Shown one piece after another: positions 50,312-55,805 of a stretch of 55,805 nucleotides of DNA. Where the stretch lies: positions 1 through 55,805 of the forward strand of contig CALDOK010000125.1 in NCBI GenBank assembly GCA_937912125.1. Reading direction: 5' to 3'. Made by a program: the position numbers and the translations under genes. The DNA comes from an uncultured Pseudomonadota bacterium (lineage in GTDB: Bacteria; Myxococcota_A; UBA796; JAFGLY01). The notes under the pieces were generated by a model that was given only the letters and a program-made list of their open reading frames with translations, did no database searches and was not told the origin of the DNA. The number at the start of each line of letters is the position of its first letter. Within the stretch, counting starts at the first letter, position 1.

Positions 50312-51414
50312 TGTCGCGGCTCCCCAGCTTGCTCGGTCGTGCGCGCCGCCGTGCAGGCCAGGCTGCAGTCTTCGTGGCCATGATCCTGTTCACCCTGGTG
50401 ATCTTTCTGGCTCTGGCCACCAACATCGGCATCGTAGTCAACGACAAGATCCGCATGCAGAACACGGCCGACCTGGCCAGCTACGCGGCGGCCTACTCCG
50501 AGGCCCAGGTGCTCAACAACCTGGTCTACCTCAACGGAATGATCGCCGACACCGTGTCCCAGTGCCGGTCCACCCTGGTCTCCTCGTCTCCCTATGTGGA
50601 CTGCCTGTGTCAGTACGAGAGCCCGGTGGCCGAGGCTGTGATCGAGGCCTGCAAGGTGGCGCTCGATCCCCTGATTCTCCAGTTCGTGGCGGCGGCCAAC
50701 TACACGGCGTCGGTCACGCCCGCGCTGCAGCGCGGCTACAGCACCGCCGAGGCCAACTTCGAGGGCACCCGCTCCCAGACCAGCTTCATGGAGACCCTGC
50801 CTGGCTCCCCCACGTTCATGGGGCAGTACTGGATCAACTACTCCACCCACTACATGGGTGGCGGCTCCTTCCCTGCCATCGCCAGCTACACCCAGGCCAA
50901 CTCCATCCAGGTCAACTACGCCCACCTGACCTTCTGTCCAGGCCCCAACTGCTCCTGCTGCATCCCCTACCTCTACTACCCCCAGGACTCCTTCCGGGGC
51001 TGGTTCTACAAGGACAACTCGGATCCCGAGATCTGGGTCGAAGGCCGGGTGTTCGGCACCCCCAAGAAGCAGTTCCTCGATGTCCAGTACAGCGGCGGCT
51101 ACTTCGGCGCCTCCGCCACGGGCGGCGACGACCTGCTGTATGCCTACGCGGTGGCCAAGCCCTACGAGGGCAGCGTCGGCCCCACCGTCACCGGCAACCC
51201 CAACGCTGACTGGACCATCGGGCCGCTGTACTCGCCGGGTCCGGGCAGCCTGATGCCCGACAAGGAAGGCGATCTCGGCATGGTCGAAGAGTACCGGGCT
51301 CGCCTCGCCGGGCTCAACGAAGCGCTCGAGGGCGGATCGGCCCCCACGGACCTGGCGCGAATGGACGGGGCCATGCTGGGCAAGATGTGGAACGTCGCGT
51401 ACTTCAAGCACTAG
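50311..51414 (+). CDS. TadG-like membrane-anchored protein
   Basis: 367 residues. The N-terminus RRRAGQAAVFVAMILFTLVI is the Tad/TadG-type helix, followed by VNDKIRMQNTADLASYAAAY, the conserved 'k.r.Q.aADaAAlA' segment of Flp-pilus TadE/G-like proteins. The remaining 300 residues are predicted to be outside and contain several cysteines (DCLCQYE, FCPGPNCSCCIPYLYY). There is no von Willebrand A domain, which full TadG proteins usually have. The start overlaps the TadE-like stop (TGATG), so the two are coupled. Role presumably in an Flp-type surface appendage or secretion apparatus. Confidence 0.75.
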   Translation: MSRLPSLLGRARRRAGQAAVFVAMILFTLVIFLALATNIGIVVNDKIRMQNTADLASYAAAYSEAQVLNNLVYLNGMIADTVSQCRSTLVSSSPYVDCLCQYESPVAEAVIEACKVALDPLILQFVAAANYTASVTPALQRGYSTAEANFEGTRSQTSFMETLPGSPTFMGQYWINYSTHYMGGGSFPAIASYTQANSIQVNYAHLTFCPGPNCSCCIPYLYYPQDSFRGWFYKDNSDPEIWVEGRVFGTPKKQFLDVQYSGGYFGASATGGDDLLYAYAVAKPYEGSVGPTVTGNPNADWTIGPLYSPGPGSLMPDKEGDLGMVEEYRARLAGLNEALEGGSAPTDLARMDGAMLGKMWNVAYFKH

Positions 51415-51428
51415 AACAGGAGCACTCC

Positions 51429-51776
51429 ATGCGCCATCGCCGCATCCGCCGCGCCCAGTCGGCCGTCGAGGTCATGCTGCTGCTGCCCGTGGTGATGATG
51501 GTCTTCATCTCCATGTACTACCTGTGGTCCATCACCTTCGCGGCTGCCAACTGCCACATGCGGGCCCGCGAGTACGCGCTGCACGGCGACACCTACCTGG
51601 GGGGGCGCGCCCAGGGGACCAGCGGCAGTGCGGCACTGCAGGGTGGAGACTACCGCAAGGCCGAGCGGGGGCTCACCAGCTTCGAGTTCAGCGGGAGCTC
51701 GAGCGACACCTCCATCGATGGTGTGGGCACCTCGGGCGTGAACCTGCAGGTCACCGCGGTCATCACCAGCAACTGA
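51429..51776 (+). CDS. TadE-like pseudopilin-type protein, second copy
   Basis: 115 residues with AGGAG before the ATG. The basic start MRHRRIRRAQSAVEVMLLLP and the helix VVMMVFISMYYLWSITFAAA repeat the TadE pattern, with Q-S-A-V-E in place of Q-A-T-V-E. The extracytoplasmic part is short (EYALHGDTYLGG, TSFEFSGSSSDTSIDGVGTS). It lies 14 bp after the TadG-like gene and ends the operon. It is probably a minor pseudopilin working with its two neighbours. Confidence 0.75.
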   Translation: MRHRRIRRAQSAVEVMLLLPVVMMVFISMYYLWSITFAAANCHMRAREYALHGDTYLGGRAQGTSGSAALQGGDYRKAERGLTSFEFSGSSSDTSIDGVGTSGVNLQVTAVITSN

Positions 51777-51814
51777 TCGCTGGCCGTGGTGGGTTGGGAC
51801 AGCGCTGCAGGTCG

Positions 51815-52495
51815 TCAGCAGCCGTAGCGGGCCAAGGCCGCCGCCACGGCGGTGTCCACCCGCAGCACATGGGCGCCCAGCCCTGCGGGCGTGAAGCCGG
51901 CCTGGAGCGCCTGTGCTCGTTCCTGGTCGCTCAGGCCACCTTCGGGGCCCACCAGCAGCGCCAGGTCGCCGGAAGCGGAGGGGAGGGGGGAGGCGTCTGG
52001 AGACAGCAGGAGGCGTCTGGAGGGCAGGGAGGGCGCCCTGAGGGCTCTCTCCAGCGGCAGAGGCTCGTGAAGGGTGGGGAGCCAGCGCCGGCCGCTCTGC
52101 TCGCAGGCTGCCACCAGCACCTTCTGCCAGCGCTCGAGGCGCAGCTTGCGTACGGTGGAGCGTTCGGCGAGAACGGGCTGCACCAGGTCCACTCCCAATT
52201 CGGTGGCCATGCGCAGGCTGGTCTCCCAGGCGGTGGGCTTGCACAAGGCGAGCAGGAGCACGACGCGGCGGGAAGGGGCGCAGTCGGGGAGCAGGGCCGT
52301 ACACTCCACCACGGCCCGCTGACCCTGCACGTCCACCAACAAGCAGTGCGCCTCGGCACCCGCGCCGTCGAAGAGCTGCAGCGGCTCGCCCCTGGGGTGG
52401 CGGCAGACCTGCAGGATGTGGTGGCTGGTGTCCTTGGGCAGCGTCTGGCGCTCGCCCGGCGCCGGCAGCGCGGGGTGGTGGTAGCGCCTACTCAC
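51815..52495 (-). CDS. rsmE: 16S rRNA m3U1498 methyltransferase
   Basis: 226 residues. A SPOUT-class enzyme that methylates U1498 of 16S rRNA. The N-terminal PUA-like part (YHHPALPAPGERQTLPKDTS, HHILQVCRHPRGEPLQLFDG) is followed by the knotted domain: LALCKPTAWETSLRMATELG, AACEQSGRRWLPTL, LLVGPEGGLSDQE and HVLRVDTAVAAALARYG. In most RsmE proteins the last motif reads L-G-x-R-I-L-R-x-E-T-A; here it is L-G-A-H-V-L-R-V-D-T-A, still recognisable. The GTG start at 52495 overlaps the prmA stop (GTGA), so the two are translationally coupled, a common neighbour pair. Confidence 0.92.
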   Translation of the reverse strand: MSRRYHHPALPAPGERQTLPKDTSHHILQVCRHPRGEPLQLFDGAGAEAHCLLVDVQGQRAVVECTALLPDCAPSRRVVLLLALCKPTAWETSLRMATELGVDLVQPVLAERSTVRKLRLERWQKVLVAACEQSGRRWLPTLHEPLPLERALRAPSLPSRRLLLSPDASPLPSASGDLALLVGPEGGLSDQERAQALQAGFTPAGLGAHVLRVDTAVAAALARYGC

Positions 52496-53364
52496 GGTCG
52501 CAGGTACTCCAGGGCGACCCAGTCACCGTCCCGGGCCTTGCGGGCAGGAGCCAGGGGGGACATGGCCCGCTCCACCGTGTGGGCGCGGTCCGCCAGGATG
52601 CCTGCCAGCACCAGCCTGTGGCCCACCAAGCGCCTGAGGTCGCCGGCCATGCGCACGAGCTCCTCGGCGTAGATGTTGGCCACCACCAGATCGTAGCGCC
52701 CGGGCAGGGAGCGCACCGAGCGGGTGTCGAAGCCACAGCCCAGGTCGTTGCGGCGGCCGTTGGCCAGCGAAGCCTGGACCGCCAGGGGGTCGCAGTCTAC
52801 GCCGTGGGCCACCATGCCGAGCTTGGCGCCGAGCAGGGCCAGCACGCCCGTGCCGCAGCCCACATCCAGCAGGCTCTGCCCTGGATGGGCGTAGCGAGCC
52901 ACGGCTCGCAGGCAGGCGAGGGTGGTGGGGTGCTGACCCGTGCCGAAGGCGGCGCCGGGTTCGATGATCAGAGCACCAGGCCGCGGCTCCCACGGGGGCG
53001 CGATCACCACGCCTGGGGCGATCTCGAGGGGCATGAAGCTGCTGCGCCAGCGCTCCTCCCAGTCGCCCTCGGACATGGAGCCCACCTGCACGGTGGCCCC
53101 AGGCACGAAGCTGGCTGCGTGCTCTACCGCGCTGGCTCTGGCGTCCTCGTCGTCGTCGCGGTCGAAGTAGGCCAGCAGCTCGATCAGCTCGGGACGGTGC
53201 GGGCGTGCGGGGGCCTCGTCCCAGGGCTGGCTGACCTGCCAGTCCTCATCCCCAGCAGGCTGCTCCTGGACGCCGATGGTGCCCAGATCCCTTAGCAGGG
53301 TCTGGAAGCGCTCCACCTGTGCGTGGGGGACGGTGACACGCAGCAGCTGCCAGGACTGGGGCAT
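52492..53364 (-). CDS. prmA: ribosomal protein L11 methyltransferase
   Basis: 290 residues from the ATG at 53364. Methylates L11 on the ribosome. The N-terminal substrate-recognition domain (QSWQLLRVTVPHAQVERFQT, EGDWEERWRSSFMPLEIAPG) leads to the SAM fold: GAAFGTGQHPTTLACLRAV, the motif I LLDVGCGTGVLAL, VDCDPLAVQASLANGRRN and DLVVANIYAEEL, where the family usually has N-I-L-A-x-x-L. Length fits PrmA (about 290-300). It lies five bases after the stop of the VKOR-DsbA gene and overlaps rsmE; the three probably form one transcript. Confidence 0.93.
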   Translation of the reverse strand: MPQSWQLLRVTVPHAQVERFQTLLRDLGTIGVQEQPAGDEDWQVSQPWDEAPARPHRPELIELLAYFDRDDDEDARASAVEHAASFVPGATVQVGSMSEGDWEERWRSSFMPLEIAPGVVIAPPWEPRPGALIIEPGAAFGTGQHPTTLACLRAVARYAHPGQSLLDVGCGTGVLALLGAKLGMVAHGVDCDPLAVQASLANGRRNDLGCGFDTRSVRSLPGRYDLVVANIYAEELVRMAGDLRRLVGHRLVLAGILADRAHTVERAMSPLAPARKARDGDWVALEYLRP

Positions 53365-53369
53365 GGGCT

Positions 53370-54752
53370 CTAGTGTTCCCGCGCGGGAGCCGGGCCGGGC
53401 TCGGGCAGCTCCACGCCCGCGGCGTGGGCATCGATGAGCGCCTTCATGGCTTCTGGACGCGAGCGCACCTGGACCCAGCGGTCGCCAAACAGGCCCTTGA
53501 TGAAGAACGTGGGGGTGCCCGAGATGTCCAGGGCGTCGGCCTGGGCGATGTCGGTCTTCACGATCTGGGCGGTGATCGGTTCGGCGATACAGGTCTCGAG
53601 GGCGTCGAGGTCCAGGTTGATCTGCTTGGCCATGAAGCGGATGTCGTCCGAGGACTGGTAGGACTGGTTCTTGAACAGCAGATCGTTCAGCTCCCAGAAG
53701 CGACCCTGCTGCCCTGCGCAGGTGGTGGCCCGTGCGGCTTCGCAGGCGGTGGGGTGCATGTCGCTGCCCACGAACTCGTTGCACTTGTTGGACAGGGGGT
53801 AGTGCTTGAAGCGCAGCTGGATGTCCGGGTTGTCGCGGACCAGGTCCTTGGCCCCGGCTCCGGCCTTGGCGCACCAGGGGCAGGCGTAGTCCGCCCACTC
53901 GACGATCAGGTAGGGTGCGCTGGGGTTGCCGAGCTGGGGCTCATGGCCCGACAGCTCCACCGTGCCCTTGGGAGGCAGGTGGTAGTTCTCCGCGAGGGCG
54001 GCCGGGTCCATGGAGTCGCCGGCGCAGTCCAGGTTCTGCTTTCTGCCGTTGTAGATGGCGATGACCAGGACGAAGGCCACGATGCCGGAGACCAGCATCA
54101 CCGGCACGGTGCGGTCGCCGCCCATGCCCATCAGGGTGCCGCCGAAGGAGCCGGAGGCAGGGGGCTGCTCGGGCAGCAGCAGGCTGGGGGTGCGGAGAGA
54201 GAGCGCCGCGGCCGCGAGCAGAAGGGCGTTGATCCCGTACATGGAGATGCAGAAAAGGCACCAAGTACCCATGGTATGGGAAACCCATGCCAGCAGCGCG
54301 CTGTAGGCCACGGAGCCCAGCCCAGCCACCAGCAGGACCCGGGACAGGCCACCCAGCTTGCCGCGGCCGAGCCGCCGCATGACGGTGGCATAGGCGGCGG
54401 CGAAGTAGAAGCCCAGGCCGTACAGGGCCACGGGGATGCCGAAGAGCTCGCTGTAGGAGCTGGTGTTCACCTTGTCGCAGTCGAAGGTCTCGCTCACCGA
54501 GCAGATGGACGTGTCGCCGCAGAGCACGGTGATGTGCTGGTTGGCCAGGTAGGCCGAGGCGCCCATGCCGGCGACCATGGCCAGGGCCAGCCCCCAGCCG
54601 AGATCCCAGCTCATCACGGCGGCGCACACGAGCCAACAGGAGCCGATGCCTGCGATCAGGACGCCGGTCTGCGAGCCCTGCAGGCCCAGCACGGCGGTGA
54701 CGGTGAGGGCCAGGGCGGCCAGCACGGTGAGTGTGATGCGGAGCGCGCGCAT
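53370..54752 (-). CDS. VKOR-DsbA fusion, membrane thiol oxidase
   Basis: 460 residues; GGAGG precedes the ATG. The N-terminal VKOR domain has several membrane helices, loop cysteines Cys78, Cys84 and Cys92 (LCGDTSICSVSETFDCDKV) and the C-x-x-C pair Cys165/Cys168 in TWCLFCISMYG that passes electrons to quinone. After a further helix (VPVMLVSGIVAFVLVIAIYN) comes a periplasmic thioredoxin-fold DsbA-like domain with Cys291-Pro-Trp-Cys294 in DYACPWCAKAG and the cis-proline in ISGTPTFFIKG. Together they form disulfides in exported proteins without a separate DsbB. Such fusions are known in several phyla. It likely serves the many Cys-bearing secreted proteins of this organism. Confidence 0.9.
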   Translation of the reverse strand: MRALRITLTVLAALALTVTAVLGLQGSQTGVLIAGIGSCWLVCAAVMSWDLGWGLALAMVAGMGASAYLANQHITVLCGDTSICSVSETFDCDKVNTSSYSELFGIPVALYGLGFYFAAAYATVMRRLGRGKLGGLSRVLLVAGLGSVAYSALLAWVSHTMGTWCLFCISMYGINALLLAAAALSLRTPSLLLPEQPPASGSFGGTLMGMGGDRTVPVMLVSGIVAFVLVIAIYNGRKQNLDCAGDSMDPAALAENYHLPPKGTVELSGHEPQLGNPSAPYLIVEWADYACPWCAKAGAGAKDLVRDNPDIQLRFKHYPLSNKCNEFVGSDMHPTACEAARATTCAGQQGRFWELNDLLFKNQSYQSSDDIRFMAKQINLDLDALETCIAEPITAQIVKTDIAQADALDISGTPTFFIKGLFGDRWVQVRSRPEAMKALIDAHAAGVELPEPGPAPAREH

Positions 54753-54855
54753 GGGTCCTCCGGGAGCGTCTTCCAGGGGCCCGTGCTTCCAGGGAATTCC
54801 CAGGACTGGGCGCCTTGGCGAGGCAGCGGCAGGTAACCGAACCCGCAGTGTACTG

Positions 54856-55320
54856 CTAACGATCCCGCGCGGCCCTTTCCATGTCCCGCCGGTCCTCGCG
54901 TTCCTTGAGCGCGGTGCGCTTGTCGTGCTTGCGCTTGCCGCGCCCGAGGCCCAGCTCGACCTTCACCCAGGGCCCCTTGAAATATAGGGAGATGGGGACG
55001 AGCGTGTAGCCGCGTTCCCTGACCTTGGCCGCCAGCTTTCGGAGCTCACGGCGGCTGAGGAGCAGCTTGCGCTCGCGGAGGGGCTCGTGGTTGATGTGGG
55101 TGGCCTGGGGGTAGGGCGAGATGTGGGCGTTGATGAGCCAGGCCTCGCCGTTGCGGAACAGCACGTAGGCGTCGCTCAGGTTGCCGCGCCCTTGCCGCAA
55201 CGACTTGACCTCGGACCCCAGCAGCGAGATCCCCGCCTCGACGCGGTCCTCCACGAGGTAGTCGTGGAACACCTTGCGGTTGCGGTAGATGTTCTGGAGG
55301 TGGTCGCGCTCGCGGGTCAC
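54856..55320 (-). CDS. smpB: SsrA-binding protein SmpB
   Basis: 154 residues from the GTG at 55320, chosen because AAGGAG lies at ideal spacing; a longer frame to an ATG at 55371 adds 17 residues that the family lacks. SmpB binds tmRNA and delivers it to stalled ribosomes. Motifs: NRKVFHDYLVEDRVEAGISL, LLGSEVKSLRQGRGNLSDAY, AHISPYPQATHINHEPLRER, KLLLSRRELRKL and the basic tail LGLGRGKRKHDKRTALKERE, which inserts into the mRNA channel. All conserved parts are present. The tmRNA gene itself is not visible in the window. Confidence 0.95.
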   Translation of the reverse strand: MTRERDHLQNIYRNRKVFHDYLVEDRVEAGISLLGSEVKSLRQGRGNLSDAYVLFRNGEAWLINAHISPYPQATHINHEPLRERKLLLSRRELRKLAAKVRERGYTLVPISLYFKGPWVKVELGLGRGKRKHDKRTALKEREDRRDMERAARDR

Positions 55321-55581
55321 GGTGAGCTCCTTGGCCTGCGACAACCTGCTACGGTCGGGGCGGCGGTGCAAGAGTCCAGAAAGCGGAACGGCCGTTCCCG
55401 TCCCGTGGCCCCCCCCTCCACCTCGCTCCCCCCGGCTCCTCTACGGGCACTGATTTTCGTGGGGAACGGTGGTCTTGTGGCCTGGTCCGCCTCGGAGTGG
55501 CTCTCGTGCTCCAGCTCACTCCACCGCGCTCCCCGGGAGGCCCGGTTCTGTGGAAGCAGTCGTGCTGGCCGGCCATGATCC

Positions 55582-55607
55582 CCGTCTCGGCCACTTGGCC
55601 GAGACGG
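55582..55607. repeat. perfect inverted repeat, 12-bp arms
   Basis: Arms CCGTCTCGGCCA (55582-55593) and TGGCCGAGACGG (55596-55607) separated by CT. A very stable hairpin without a T-run, more like a REP-type element than a terminator. Confidence 0.6.
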
Positions 55608-55629
55608 AGGCCCTGGCCTCGCTTGCTGG

Positions 55630-55652
55630 TGGGGGGAGGCTGCCTCCCCCCA
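55630..55652. repeat. perfect inverted repeat, 11-bp arms
   Basis: Arms TGGGGGGAGGC (55630-55640) and GCCTCCCCCCA (55642-55652) around a single T. It lies about 23 bp after the previous hairpin, suggesting one composite repetitive element. Confidence 0.6.
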
Positions 55653-55750
55653 GACCGCTATCGCGCCCCCCGAAAACGAATCGTTGTGCGATGCGGGCTT
55701 CTCGGTGGTTGGCCGAAGCCTGGGTCATGGCCGAGCTGGCCCCCTCCGCC

Positions 55751-55805
55751 CGCTCCCCGAGTCGCTCCACTTCGCTCCCCGAGTCGCTCCACTTCGCTCC
55801 CCGAG
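55751..55805. repeat. 22-bp tandem repeat, 2.5 copies, cut by window edge
   Basis: Copies at 55751-55772 and 55773-55794 are identical, and 55795-55805 begins a third. The unit starts CGCTCCCCGAG and ends TCGCTCCACTT; the two halves are similar, so the basic period may be about 11 bp. Looser copies of the same words occur earlier in the region. Confidence 0.75.

Larger units (their letters stand above)
55321..55805. other. non-coding region with hairpins and tandem repeat
   Basis: 485 bases upstream of smpB to the window end with no convincing gene. It contains degenerate copies of a CGCTCC..C element (near 55427 and 55523), two strong inverted repeats and a 22-bp tandem repeat at the edge, all listed separately. 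The smpB promoter must lie in the first part, but I see no good -35/-10 pair. Confidence 0.55.

Noticed and set aside
55516..55770. 84-codon open frame on the minus strand
   Set aside because: Lies across hairpins and tandem repeats; low-complexity translation and no ribosome site.

Overview
The window is GC-rich, densely coding DNA that looks like a chromosomal segment of a Myxococcota (deltaproteobacterial) genome. The signs are Asp-rich secreted lipoproteins, MopE-type Asp/Asn repeats, a MYXO-CTERM-like C-terminus, a Hanks-type Ser/Thr kinase with a long tail, a serine-palmitoyltransferase-like enzyme, a sigma54-type promoter and frequent GTG/TTG starts. I see no rRNA, tRNA, CRISPR array, transposase or phage gene. 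The lineage is an inference from gene content, not from a marker-gene comparison.

Layout. (1) 1-18.9 kb, nearly all on the minus strand: an envelope locus. It holds a truncated Asp-rich lipoprotein, an SGNH hydrolase, four related polytopic GT-C-like membrane proteins, a PMT/ArnT-like membrane protein, two small C-terminally anchored proteins, two paralogous beta-propeller-like surface proteins, two cobalamin-binding radical SAM enzymes and a beta-helix lipoprotein. (2) 19.0-21.9 kb: a nitrilase-superfamily hydrolase, a DtxR/MntR-type metalloregulator, a membrane-anchored coiled-coil protein and a secreted SRPBCC/START-like protein. (3) 22.0-26.8 kb: deoC-deoB-deoA-nupC, a complete pathway for uptake and breakdown of (deoxy)nucleosides. 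Its DeoC carries an N-terminal extension resembling a bacterial-microcompartment encapsulation peptide. (4) 27.1-33.6 kb: an alpha-oxoamine synthase (likely serine palmitoyltransferase) behind a promoter and TetR-type palindromes, a TM2 protein, and smc-ftsY. (5) 33.6-38.7 kb: another ArnT-like membrane protein, zapA, a DUF2752 protein, a lytic transglycosylase, an unknown protein and a PduO-type cobalamin adenosyltransferase. (6) 38.7-47.2 kb, minus strand: ahpC, then yqeY-accC-pccB-biotin carrier, a secreted protein and a Ser/Thr kinase. (7) 47.5-51.8 kb, plus strand: a large Hydin/MopE-like surface protein with a good sigma70 promoter, then three TadE/TadG-like proteins behind a sigma54-like promoter. 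(8) 51.8-55.8 kb, minus strand: rsmE, prmA, a VKOR-DsbA fusion and smpB, followed by non-coding DNA with hairpins and a 22-bp tandem repeat that runs off the window.

How it fits together: NupC imports nucleosides; DeoA, DeoB and DeoC convert deoxynucleosides to glyceraldehyde-3-phosphate and acetaldehyde. The acyl-CoA carboxylase subunits form one operon with a kinase. The first 19 kb most plausibly builds or modifies a cell-surface glycan or glycolipid. The most interesting candidates for undescribed biology are that locus (duplicated small-protein/GT-C modules plus paired radical SAM enzymes) and the possibly compartment-targeted DeoC.
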